DNA of 25,594 bases, taken from the IMG/VR virus record IMGVR_UViG_3300046002_002135, positions 1 to 25,594 of that record; one strand, 5' to 3'. Shown piece after piece: positions 15,178-20,986 of this stretch (position 1 is its first letter; every line of letters begins with the position of its first letter). A program made the position numbers and the translations under genes. This DNA is from a virus. The notes beneath the pieces are model-generated. The model saw only the letters and a program-made list of their open reading frames with translations, was not told the origin of the DNA and ran no database searches.

Positions 15178-15672
15178 TTATTCCTTTAAAAATTGACTTT
15201 TGTCTGTTGGCTTTTCGCCAGCGTTGATATCGATCTTCTTTGGCTTCTTGTGTTCTGGAATGATTGCTTCCAACCAGACCTTCAACATACCATTGAACAG
15301 ATCAGCGTTCTTCACTTCTACGTTATCCGCAAGAGTGAACTTGCGAGTAAACCCACGATCGGCAATACCCTTATGCAAGAATGTTTGCTTGATGCCATCA
15401 GCCGTTAGTTGGTCGATAGTCTCAAGTTTACCATTGATTGTAAGAGTGCTGTCCTCGATAGTTAACTCGATATCTTGCTTGCCGAATCCAGCAACAGCCA
15501 TCTCAATAACATACTTGTTATCGTCAACTTTCTTGATATTGTATGGAGGATAGTTCTTTACGGCTTCAGCAGCCTGTTTGACCATTCTTGCGTATTGATC
15601 AGCAACTTGGTCTTTACCAACCAAAAACTTTTCGAATTCCACAAAGGGATCGGTCCATTTAATATAACTCAT
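15178..15672 (-). CDS. Small heat-shock protein (Hsp20/IbpA type)
   Basis: 164 residues. The alpha-crystallin domain spans about 45-145: YVIEMAVAGFGKQDIELTIE, LTINGK, then FLHKGIADRGFTRKFTLADN and FNGMLKVWLE; the C-terminal IDI may be the oligomerisation motif. An ATP-independent holdase that keeps unfolding proteins soluble. Hsp20 genes occur in several T4-like phages, where they are thought to help virion protein folding or host stress survival. The final motif is followed by a lysine-rich tail. A weak promoter (TAGTCA-17-TATAAA, 15760-15732) may lie upstream. Confidence 0.9.
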   Translation of the reverse strand: MSYIKWTDPFVEFEKFLVGKDQVADQYARMVKQAAEAVKNYPPYNIKKVDDNKYVIEMAVAGFGKQDIELTIEDSTLTINGKLETIDQLTADGIKQTFLHKGIADRGFTRKFTLADNVEVKNADLFNGMLKVWLEAIIPEHKKPKKIDINAGEKPTDKSQFLKE

Positions 15673-15744
15673 AGTTATCTCCTGTTAAGCGAGAGTTTGT
15701 GTTAAGCCAACCCGAAGCATTGGCAAGGTTATTTATATTAGACT

Positions 15745-15933
15745 TTAGTCTTTTTGACTAGCATTTTTAATTAAAAGTGCGACGCCGTCCCAGATTGTAA
15801 AAAACGAAAACAAAACAAAAAACAAAATAGAAGCTTCACCGACAGTGAATTCAATCCCATCGCTGTAATACCTAACAGCAATAAGAGCAACAGTTGAGCA
15901 CGCAGCCCACAATAGGTTATTCTTGGGGTCCAT
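15745..15933 (-). CDS. Small two-span membrane protein
   Basis: 62 residues. Helices at about 7-22 (LLWAACSTVALIAV) and 33-54 (ASILFFVLFSFFTIWDGVAL) with a short polar loop between; ends LIKNASQKD. Its ATG shares a base with the stop of the deaminase gene (TAATG). No family recognised. Confidence 0.7.
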   Translation of the reverse strand: MDPKNNLLWAACSTVALIAVRYYSDGIEFTVGEASILFFVLFSFFTIWDGVALLIKNASQKD

Positions 15934-16358
15934 TATACAGATTCCTTATATGCGACTGCAATACCAGCCTCTTCAAACATTTGTAGGGTAATATCCCAGT
16001 TGAAAGTATCTTCTCGATTGGGAGTTCGTGTAATCACCTTAGAGATGCCACACTGAATTATCGACTTGGCGCACTCATTGCAAGGAAGGAGAGGTACAAA
16101 CATTGTGCATCCTTCAACGCTGAGAGGAGCATTGTCGAGTGCATTTCTTTCAGCATGGCATACGAATAGATGTTTAGTAGGGCGATCATTGTATCGGTCT
16201 TCCTTGTCTAGGACTCCTCGTGGGAATCCGTTGTAACCGATAGAAACAACTCGGTTCTTGTCGTCAACGATAACAGCGCCAACTTTGGTTCGGGGATCAT
16301 GTGACCATTCACCAATGTGTTCTGCTAGTTGTAAAAACCTATCTGCCCATTTACCCAT
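15933..16358 (-). CDS. dCMP deaminase
   Basis: 141 residues from the third ATG (MGKWADRFLQLAEHIGEWSH), chosen because related proteins begin in this way; earlier in-frame ATGs are at 16370 and 16364. Zinc site CHAERN (H68, E70) and PCNEC (C93, C96), plus DPRTKVGAVIVD and the substrate-pocket motif GYNGFPRG. Converts dCMP to dUMP for thymidylate synthesis. It overlaps the end of the preceding gene by eight bases. Assignment firm; the exact start is uncertain by four residues. Confidence 0.92.
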   Translation of the reverse strand: MGKWADRFLQLAEHIGEWSHDPRTKVGAVIVDDKNRVVSIGYNGFPRGVLDKEDRYNDRPTKHLFVCHAERNALDNAPLSVEGCTMFVPLLPCNECAKSIIQCGISKVITRTPNREDTFNWDITLQMFEEAGIAVAYKESV

Positions 16359-16575
16359 AAACATTTGCACCGAAATATTCTGCCACAGCCGTAAGATGCT
16401 TCAGTTGCTTCTTGTTGTCGTCTAGGTCTTCTTGCTCATATGGCTTCAGACCCTCGCTCTTCTTCTTAGCCTTTAGATTTTGGATAAAGTCCCTTACATA
16501 TCCAATTTGCTCCATAATAGCTTCAATCACCAATCGGTCAATCACATCGGGGTGTACTTCAACAGTTTTCATCAT
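16351..16575 (-). CDS. Unknown 74-residue helical protein
   Basis: Starts at the ATG at 16575 (MMKTVEVHPDVIDRLVIEAI), which overlaps the preceding stop by ATGA. Long amphipathic helices with many Lys and Glu; no membrane segment. It may regulate or pair with the deaminase encoded next, but only the position suggests this. Confidence 0.65.
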   Translation of the reverse strand: MMKTVEVHPDVIDRLVIEAIMEQIGYVRDFIQNLKAKKKSEGLKPYEQEDLDDNKKQLKHLTAVAEYFGANVYG

Positions 16576-16874
16576 GATTTTGGTCCTAACCATTGGATAA
16601 AGGTTTCAAGTTGTTCGGTTCGTGTAATATCTTCTTCTGTCACTATAGCCAATTTGTGTATGAGATTAACACACTTGGCAGTTGCTTCTCTTCTAGCAGT
16701 TTCCCGTTTGACAATATCTTCTGCCCAATATTCATAACTTCGAACAATTTGAGTAGACTCATACTGTCTAATAATGTCGAAATGTTCTCTTGGTGGGACT
16801 TCTACAGGTTCAATTGGCATTCCAAATTGTGGATTTTTTTCCATGTAAAACCTCATATGAGGGCTGATGGTCAT
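16572..16874 (-). CDS. Unknown 100-residue protein
   Basis: Starts MTISPHMRFYMEKNPQFGMP, followed by a proline-rich stretch (PIEPVEVPPREHF) and a charged helical region. Overlaps both neighbours by ATGA. Function unknown. Confidence 0.7.
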   Translation of the reverse strand: MTISPHMRFYMEKNPQFGMPIEPVEVPPREHFDIIRQYESTQIVRSYEYWAEDIVKRETARREATAKCVNLIHKLAIVTEEDITRTEQLETFIQWLGPKS

Positions 16875-17068
16875 TCATCATCTCCATAAATCCATTCGCC
16901 GTTCTCATCGGTATAACCATATTCGTCCAGCAATACCGCCGCATCTTCAGGGTCGCCGCCTTCAAGCAATCCATAAATCGCTTCAGCAAGACGATCGGCA
17001 CGATTGCCAAGTTCACTCACATGCTTGAGTGATATATCCAACGCTGCTTCAAAAAAGTCTTTAGCCAT
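16871..17068 (-). CDS. Unknown 65-residue acidic protein
   Basis: Starts MAKDFFEAALDISLKHVSEL with a helix-rich first half, then an acidic tail DEYGYTDENGEWIYGDDE. GAGGAG precedes the ATG strongly. The acidic tail could mimic DNA or bind basic proteins (inference only). Confidence 0.7.
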   Translation of the reverse strand: MAKDFFEAALDISLKHVSELGNRADRLAEAIYGLLEGGDPEDAAVLLDEYGYTDENGEWIYGDDE

Positions 17069-17118
17069 ATTATCTCCTCTATCTCACAGTAACATCATAA
17101 TCATTAGGACGAGAAATG

Positions 17119-17589
17119 TCAATCTTTTTTTGCATCATCTTTCTGATCCATATATCTATCGTACAAACTTCTTTCACGACCAAAAGCTTCTATTTCCCAA
17201 GGAGCATCAAAATAGCGATGCTCATTTTTCTTAAAACGAACAGTTTTACCCATCCATTTATGTTTTGGTCTAGAAACACCAAACTCTGATTCGTATTCGT
17301 TTTTTGCACTTTGCTTAAGATGTACCATCTCGTGCGCTAAGCACTGTAAAACTTCGTCGTCGTCATCTTTACATCGTAATGATATAGTGAAAATACGAGG
17401 ATTCTTTTTGTCTTCTTCGCAAACGCATTCTGCCATATTATCAAGTTCTGGATCGAATTCTATGTCTAGAATTATATCTTCTGCCATCTTTTTGGGAAGA
17501 AGAATCTTAGCATAGAACTCGGCAGCGTTTTTGATTTCTTCATAATCAATCGTTTTTATTTTGTGTGGGTTATAAAAGGTGATTTGCAT
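17119..17589 (-). CDS. Putative zinc metallopeptidase (HExxH)
   Basis: 156 residues from the ATG at 17589 (a TTG lies two codons earlier). The catalytic motif LAHEMVHLKQ has two His and the Glu of HExxH at about residues 86-90. A downstream DAPWEIEAFGRE probably supplies the third ligand (Glu), as in SprT-like or ImmA-like zincins. Typical phage members are small and their substrates unknown; cleavage of a host regulator is possible. Start and stop lie next to the zinc-ribbon gene and a short gap. Confidence 0.75.
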   Translation of the reverse strand: MQITFYNPHKIKTIDYEEIKNAAEFYAKILLPKKMAEDIILDIEFDPELDNMAECVCEEDKKNPRIFTISLRCKDDDDEVLQCLAHEMVHLKQSAKNEYESEFGVSRPKHKWMGKTVRFKKNEHRYFDAPWEIEAFGRERSLYDRYMDQKDDAKKD

Positions 17590-17591
17590 AA

Positions 17592-17834
17592 TCAACCCAT
17601 TCTTTCCAAACGATAGTGTTCTATTTCTTCTTTACGGTCTTCGTCACACATGTCGCATAATCCATATTCATCGATCGGGTGATCATGGCTAGGCCAAATT
17701 GTCTTACAATTATCACACGCAATGATGTAATCTATATGATAGGTTTTACCGTCATCAAGCTTGATCAGTTCTGAAGCGTCGTAATGGATCAATTCTTCAT
17801 CACTCAAACTCATATCTTCACAGCGATAAGACAT
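17592..17834 (-). CDS. Small protein with C-terminal zinc ribbon
   Basis: 80 residues. Two CxxC knuckles: ACDNCKTIW (about 39-47) and GLCDMCDED (about 58-66), spaced as in a zinc ribbon or treble clef. N-terminal part acidic (SLSDEELIHYDASELIKLDD). Probably binds nucleic acid or protein. AAGGGTGAAG lies before the ATG, and a promoter lies at 17862-17890. Placed directly before the metallopeptidase gene. Confidence 0.75.
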   Translation of the reverse strand: MSYRCEDMSLSDEELIHYDASELIKLDDGKTYHIDYIIACDNCKTIWPSHDHPIDEYGLCDMCDEDRKEEIEHYRLERMG

Positions 17835-17861
17835 ATCTTCACCCTTTTTGATCTAAGATTT

Positions 17862-17890
17862 AGTATAACTTATATGTTCTAATATGTAAA
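17862..17890 (-). promoter_or_regulatory. Sigma70-type promoter, TTTACA-17-TATACT
   Basis: Minus strand -35 TTTACA at 17890-17885, 17 bases, -10 TATACT at 17867-17862, about 30 bases before the gene starting at 17834. Both hexamers are close to consensus. Confidence 0.65.
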
Positions 17891-17911
17891 GTTGAATTAT
17901 AAAAATAAGGG

Positions 17912-18009
17912 ACCTCCTTGGGTGCGCTTCTACGAGAGGCGTTGGAGGTTCTGTTAGTTGGCGCAAGGTTCACGGTACTGCCCCGTGTTCTCTAGTTTTG
18001 GAGACTAAC
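17912..18009. other. Strongly structured non-coding element next to hicA
   Basis: No gene between 17835 and 18037. ACCTCC (17912-17917) pairs with GGAGGT (17944-17949) around a perfect 7-bp stem (17925-17931 with 17935-17941, three-base loop). A second domain is closed by GTTAGT (17953-17958) and ACTAAC (18004-18009) around CACGG/CCGTG. The stems suggest an RNA; the strand is uncertain. There is no T tract and no tRNA T arm. It lies between the hicA stop and the next promoter. Confidence 0.45.
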
Positions 18010-18037
18010 ACATCACTTTAATGCTTAACCCGCAAGT

Positions 18038-18262
18038 TTAGATATATCCTGCATGTTGGTGTGCTTGTCTAGCAACACCTATGCTAATATCTCTATGGTA
18101 TGGGAGAACGATAACGTTCTTATTCGTATGATGTTTATATTTTTCGTGATTGGTTCCGCCATGAGAAACCCAACCATCTGCCTTCAAACGTTTTACTAGA
18201 GCCGCTTTATTCGTCTCAATAGCATTTTTCTTTTCAGCAACGAAACCTTTAAACGATAACAT
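18038..18262 (-). CDS. hicA: HicA-like mRNA interferase with a capsid-targeting-like N-terminus
   Basis: 74 residues from the ATG at 18262. A longer frame to 18313 runs into tRNA-Asn and is rejected. Residues 20-74 match the HicA fold: LVKRLKADGWVSHGGTNHEK, catalytic His39 in GTNH, VIVLPYHRDISIG, and a final helix AHQHAGY. HicA enzymes cleave mRNA and arrest translation. The first ten residues MLSFKGFVAE resemble the T4 capsid-targeting sequence (MKTYQEFIAE), which is cut after the Glu by the prohead protease. No HicB antitoxin is encoded nearby. I infer a toxin packaged in the head and delivered with DNA; an ordinary intracellular RNase is the alternative. Confidence 0.8.
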   Translation of the reverse strand: MLSFKGFVAEKKNAIETNKAALVKRLKADGWVSHGGTNHEKYKHHTNKNVIVLPYHRDISIGVARQAHQHAGYI

Positions 18263-18302
18263 AAAACTGGCCCTTTTATTTTTATTTATGTTATTTGGAT
18301 AT

Positions 18303-18377
18303 TGGCTGGACAAGTAGGACTCGAACCTACAACAACCGCATTAACAGTGCGGGACTCTACCATTGAGCTATTGTCCA
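18303..18377 (-). tRNA. tRNA-Asn(GTT)
   Basis: Acceptor TGGACAA/TTGTCCA, anticodon stem CCGCA/TGCGG with loop CTGTTAA, T arm GTAGG-TTCGAGT-CCTAC, discriminator G, and encoded CCA. Canonical cloverleaf; first of three adjacent tRNAs. Confidence 0.95.
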
Positions 18378-18384
18378 TCAATTT

Positions 18385-18460
18385 TGGCGCCCCCAGCAGG
18401 ATTCGAACCCACGACATCCAGTTTACAAAACTGGCGCTCTACCAACTGAGCTATAAGGGC
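18385..18460 (-). tRNA. tRNA-Thr(TGT)
   Basis: Acceptor GCCCTTA/TGGGGGC with two wobbles, anticodon stem CCAGT/ACTGG with loop TTTGTAA, T loop TTCGAAT, encoded CCA. Confidence 0.95.
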
Positions 18461-18468
18461 ATTAACTT

Positions 18469-18543
18469 TGGTACCCGAGGACGGGATTGAACCGCCGACC
18501 CTCTCCGTGTAAAGGAGTTGCGCTACCGCTGCGCCACTCGGGC
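18469..18543 (-). tRNA. tRNA-Val(TAC)
   Basis: Acceptor GCCCGAG/CTCGGGT, loop TTTACAC with anticodon TAC, T arm GGCGG-TTCAATC-CCGTC, encoded CCA. One mismatch at the top of the anticodon stem. Confidence 0.93.
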
Positions 18544-18554
18544 ATATGTGTTAT

Positions 18555-18761
18555 TTATACGTCAATAAGACCAAGAATCTCATTATCATATCGTTCAGCG
18601 ACATAGTTGTTGCCGTATTGATCTTGAAATGCTAGATAGATATAGCTACCATCCCTAGCCAACACAGTACCAACATCAGTTGTGCCCCAAAAAGACAGAT
18701 CCTTATTATGAAGCCGAATAGGCATAGCGAATTTGACTTTACTACCGATCTCAGGGAACAT
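18555..18761 (-). CDS. Unknown 68-residue beta-rich protein
   Basis: Starts MFPEIGSKVKFAMPIRLHNK with strands SFWGTTDVGTVLARDGSYIY, resembling a small SH3-like barrel. The ATG shares a base with the preceding stop (TAATG). Followed within ten bases by tRNA-Val. Function unknown. Confidence 0.7.
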   Translation of the reverse strand: MFPEIGSKVKFAMPIRLHNKDLSFWGTTDVGTVLARDGSYIYLAFQDQYGNNYVAERYDNEILGLIDV

Positions 18762-19024
18762 TAGGAATACCGAACCCGCGTGTTATCGGTGTTTAGAAAC
18801 TGATCCGCCTGAGAAAGATTTGTACGAATTCCAGGATTGCCTTCCTTGACTTCAGTTTCGCTAAGATAACGGAAGCCATTATAGTTTCCACTTTCCATCA
18901 AAATCTTCTCAATGAAGATCATAATCGCGACACGTTCTTCTTTCGAAGAAAAGTCAGCGGCGAGGATCGTGTTAGCTAAGTCCTTACAAAAATCAACTTC
19001 AATAGTCTTGCGACGAGGTGTCAT
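18761..19024 (-). CDS. Conserved small phage protein (NGFRYL family)
   Basis: 87 residues. ESGNYNGFRYLSETEVKEGN in the middle and DNTRVRYS at the end recall a family of short phage proteins of unknown role. The N-terminal half is helical (ILAADFSSKEERVAIMIFIE). AAGGAAATG precedes the ATG, with a promoter at 19051-19079. Confidence 0.75.
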   Translation of the reverse strand: MTPRRKTIEVDFCKDLANTILAADFSSKEERVAIMIFIEKILMESGNYNGFRYLSETEVKEGNPGIRTNLSQADQFLNTDNTRVRYS

Positions 19025-19050
19025 GTCATTTCCTTTTCAATTGGTAGATC

Positions 19051-19079
19051 ATATTAACATTATATAGCGCACAAGTCAA
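19051..19079 (-). promoter_or_regulatory. Sigma70-type promoter, TTGACT-17-TAATAT
   Basis: Minus strand -35 TTGACT at 19079-19074, 17 bases, -10 TAATAT at 19056-19051, about 25 bases before the gene starting at 19024. It should also transcribe tRNAs Val-Thr-Asn and hicA. Confidence 0.7.
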
Positions 19080-19294
19080 GCAAAAAATATACGGTAAAGC
19101 GTATAAGGTAAAAAGTGATGGATGAAAAACTATGTCGGGCTAGCCGAGGTCTTTCCAGTCCTGCTGCTCCACCAACAGCGCCCTCTCTCACGCGAACCTA
19201 AAGGGTCCAATCTTTAAGCCGAGAGGCGTAGGCTATCTGTAATCACGTCTTGGACAAAGATCGCTTAAGATTGCAGGATAGGTTCTACGGCACA
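19080..19294. other. Gene-free structured stretch
   Basis: No gene seen. GGCTAGCC at 19138-19145 is a perfect palindrome. CAATCTTTAAGC (19208-19219) pairs with GCTTAAGATTG (19263-19273) with one bulge, and TAGCC (19141) can pair with GGCTA (19231). No tRNA T arm and no terminator T tract found. It lies between a small gene and a promoter, so it may be a processed RNA or a leader. Confidence 0.3.
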
Positions 19295-19522
19295 TCACCA
19301 TTTGAAGTGTGAGATTATCTTTCCGCCCGACAATTGCTCTTGGTCAGTGATTTCGTCAATATGATTTAACATAGAATCGCTGATCGATCCATACTCAGCC
19401 AGTTGTATCAGAACCATTGTCCAATACGTTATTGCCCATTCAGATTTAGTCGTTTCTAAAATCTTGAGGACTGCTTCAGACCCAGAGTCCTTGGTAGTAT
19501 TTGCCGAAGAGTTTTGTTCCAT
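19295..19522 (-). CDS. Unknown 75-residue protein
   Basis: Starts MEQNSSANTTKDSGSEAVLK with AGAGGA well placed upstream, although it overlaps the preceding gene by 47 bases. Low-complexity polar start, then helices (WTMVLIQLAEYGSISDSMLN). Function unknown. Confidence 0.6.
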   Translation of the reverse strand: MEQNSSANTTKDSGSEAVLKILETTKSEWAITYWTMVLIQLAEYGSISDSMLNHIDEITDQEQLSGGKIISHFKW

Positions 19523-19922
19523 TCATAATCCTCTTTTCATATTCAGCACATGCATCAAGATCATATTTGCCTGTGGCAAAAAAACGATCACCCTCTTCTG
19601 GCTTTTCAATCCAGAAATCTTGTGACTTGTCATCGATGATATTAGCAAAAGCCCAGACCATTTCATTGATCACATAATCATGCCGTGCTTCATGAAACTC
19701 ATCAGGATCAAACTCGTATTCTTTTGGACCCGCTGCTGTTGATCGGATTGCCTCTGGCACATCTTCGTCATCAACATTGAACGAGCCATGAGCGCATTCT
19801 TGATACTTCAGTAGCATGGGGTGGATAACATGAGCAAGTGTGTTGTCCATATTATAGACATCATCCTCGATAATATTGACCACGGTCTTTGGATTTTTAC
19901 CGTATGTAATATTTACTTTCAT
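19476..19922 (-). CDS. Conserved phage protein (DDEDVPE family), function unknown
   Basis: 148 residues. The string NMDNTLAHVIHPMLLKYQE, then HGSFNVDDEDVPEAIRST, a His-Asp pair (ARHDYVINEMVWAF) and the ending GTKLFGKYYQGLWV are hallmarks of a family found in many phages, often near metabolic genes. Usual members carry a longer N-terminal region; this one starts close to the core (MKVNITYGKNPKTVV). Function unknown. Confidence 0.75.
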   Translation of the reverse strand: MKVNITYGKNPKTVVNIIEDDVYNMDNTLAHVIHPMLLKYQECAHGSFNVDDEDVPEAIRSTAAGPKEYEFDPDEFHEARHDYVINEMVWAFANIIDDKSQDFWIEKPEEGDRFFATGKYDLDACAEYEKRIMNGTKLFGKYYQGLWV

Positions 19923-19940
19923 AACATAATCCTTTGATGA

Positions 19941-20014
19941 TGGAGCGGAATATCAGACTCGAACTGATTTCTTTAGCTTGGAAGGCTAAGGCACAACCCA
20001 TATACCAATCCCGC
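19941..20014 (-). tRNA. tRNA-Gly(TCC)
   Basis: Acceptor GCGGGAT/ATTCCGC, anticodon stem TTAGC/GCTAA with loop CTTCCAA, T loop TTCGAGT, discriminator T, encoded CCA. Confidence 0.92.
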
Positions 20015-20028
20015 GTGATCTTATTTAG

Positions 20029-20107
20029 TGGAGTGACTGAGTAGGAATCGAACCTACGCCATTGCGGTAGTGAAGCCGCCGCTCTATTCCAGTTAAGCTA
20101 TCAGCAC
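20029..20107 (-). tRNA. Abnormal tRNA-like element with 8-base anticodon loop
   Basis: T arm (GTAGG-TTCGATT-CCTAC) and D arm (GCTT/GAGC) are normal and CCA is encoded, but the 3' acceptor strand has one extra base (GTGCTGA against TCAG-T-CAC), and the anticodon stem GCGG/CCGC closes an eight-base loop CTTCACTA. Depending on which base is 33, the anticodon reads TTC, TCA or CAC. May be a decayed gene or a frameshift-type tRNA. Confidence 0.6.
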
Positions 20108-20243
20108 ATATTATTCTGTGGCAGGTGCGGTATCCGACATTATGTCTCCCATGCTCCTCTTATCGAAATGATCATTCCGACCCAAAATCTTTAAAATGGG
20201 AGCGACCCAAGTCTTAGATTTCGGCTTTCCTTACCACAAGTAT
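20108..20243. other. Gap between tRNAs, nothing convincing
   Basis: 136 bases without tRNA arms. CGACCCAA occurs twice (20179 and 20203 areas). A 13-codon minus-strand frame (MGDIMSDTAPATE, start 20152) follows AGAGGAG but is too short to call. Confidence 0.3.
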
Positions 20244-20321
20244 TGGATGCGGGAGAGGGATTTGAACCCTCGACCTCTTGGTTATGAGCCAAGCGCGCTA
20301 ACCGAACTGCGCCATCCCGCA
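20244..20321 (-). tRNA. tRNA with CAT anticodon (Met or lysidine-type Ile)
   Basis: Acceptor TGCGGGA/TCCCGCA, anticodon stem CTTGG/CCAAG with loop CTCATAA, T arm GAGGG-TTCAAAT-CCCTC, encoded CCA. The first base pair is U-A, so a classical initiator (no 1:72 pair) is unlikely; elongator Met and modified Ile cannot be told apart here. Confidence 0.92.
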
Positions 20322-20329
20322 ATAAATAT

Positions 20330-20409
20330 TGGCGACTGTAATGGAATTCGAATCCATCTGAACATTCCGCGTGACAGGCGGACGACCACACCAAGCAGTC
20401 CCTACAGCC
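20330..20409 (-). tRNA. tRNA-Asp(GTC)
   Basis: Acceptor GGCTGTA/TACAGTC, anticodon stem TCCGC/GCGGA with loop CTGTCAC, T arm ATGGA-TTCGAAT-TCCAT, encoded CCA. The variable region is a few bases longer than usual. Confidence 0.9.
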
Positions 20410-20536
20410 GTATTCCGTACACCTTATCGGTTTAGCCCTTTCATGAACGAGGTCAGCAATCCGATATTCGCAAAGTTTCCCCTCTGTTGGCTTTGCTAGG
20501 TCTCTCCAGCATGTCTAGAATACTGGATAATTCTGA
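20410..20536. other. Structured gap between tRNA genes
   Basis: No tRNA T arm. Two perfect 6-bp stems can form: TATCGG (20425-20430) with CCGATA (20461-20466), and GCAAAG (20470-20475) with CTTTGC (20491-20496). May be a spacer folding during tRNA processing. Confidence 0.3.
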
Positions 20537-20624
20537 GGTGGCCAAGGGACTCGAACCCTCGCTTAACTTCTGAACAAGTCTGCCTATCAGTTCAGGGACA
20601 AGCATTCAGACAACCAGTTCCACC
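20537..20624 (-). tRNA. Abnormal tRNA-like element, Leu/Ser/Tyr-type length
   Basis: Clear T arm (GAGGG-TTCGAGT-CCCTT) and a closing stem GGTGG/CCACC, with GGTGGAACTGG resembling the D arm of tRNA-Leu. Acceptor pairs 6 and 7 are mismatched, no 5-bp/7-base anticodon arm can be drawn, and CCA is not encoded. A candidate variable arm is ACTT/AAGT. Identity not assigned; a pseudogene is possible. Confidence 0.4.
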
Positions 20625-20698
20625 ATAATGTCTCTGGACTTACCGTGTACAACACGCGCCGAGTAATTCAATTAGACAAGCGTTGAACTTTCTTCAAC

Positions 20699-20772
20699 TG
20701 TTGTGGATGGATTCGAACCATCATCTATCCAGCTTCCACCAGAACGCTTTACCATTTCCAAGCTACACAATA
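20699..20772 (-). tRNA. Abnormal tRNA-like element, apparent anticodon GGA
   Basis: D arm GCTT/AAGC and T arm GATGG-TTCGAAT-CCATC are normal; acceptor TATTGTG/CACAACA has one A-C mismatch; the anticodon loop GTGGAAG gives GGA (Ser), yet the variable loop is short as in non-Ser tRNAs. No CCA encoded. Enclosed by AGACAAG/CTTGTCT (20674-20680 and 20773-20779), with a hairpin at 20682-20698. Confidence 0.5.
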
Positions 20773-20787
20773 CTTGTCTTCTCTTTC

Positions 20788-20858
20788 ACCTAAGCTAGTC
20801 GCGACACTCACTTAGGTTACAAGCCTTTTAACATTATATAACAATTATGTTAAAAGGC
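20788..20858. repeat. Two hairpins between tRNA-like elements
   Basis: A 7-bp inverted repeat ACCTAAG/CTTAGGT (20788-20794, 20811-20817) is followed by a perfect 12-bp inverted repeat GCCTTTTAACAT with its complement (20823-20834, 20847-20858, 12-base loop). No T tract follows on either strand, so these are more likely processing or structural stems than terminators. Confidence 0.6.
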
Positions 20859-20902
20859 CCTTGTCTTTGGACTTATCCGTTCGTCACGGCGCCAAGTTTG
20901 TT

Positions 20903-20986
20903 GTCAGTTGGAGGAATCGCACCCTCTGCGCCATGAACGCCCACCTCCAGATTAACTATCTGGTGCTCACTTTGAGCCATACCGAC
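20903..20986 (-). tRNA. Abnormal tRNA-like element, anticodon-position GTT
   Basis: Acceptor GTCGGTA/AACTGAC pairs at six of seven positions, the D stem GCTC/GAGC has only a five-base loop lacking the GG pair, the anticodon stem CCAGA/TCTGG is perfect with loop TAGTTAA (A instead of T at position 33), the variable region is about 20 bases, and the T loop is TGCGATT. No CCA encoded. Clearly tRNA-derived but far from canonical. Confidence 0.45.

Noticed and set aside
18263-18313. 17-residue N-terminal extension of hicA
   Set aside because: It would start inside tRNA-Asn; the ATG at 18262 also gives the conserved N-terminal motif.
18302-18490. Plus-strand frame starting MAGQVGLEPTTTALT
   Set aside because: It is the reverse of tRNA-Asn and tRNA-Thr read as protein; strings such as GLEPTT are typical of tRNA-derived false genes.
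20111-20152. 13-residue frame MGDIMSDTAPATE with AGAGGAG upstream
   Set aside because: Too short and lying between tRNAs; could be the remnant of a gene start, but nothing else supports it.
20191-20435. Plus- and minus-strand frames over the Met-type and Asp tRNAs
   Set aside because: Both are translations of tRNA genes (RDLNPRPLG and RLAHNQEVEGSNPSP are common tRNA artefacts).
20823-20858. 12-bp hairpin as a transcription terminator
   Set aside because: No T tract follows on either strand, and tRNA-like elements continue on both sides.
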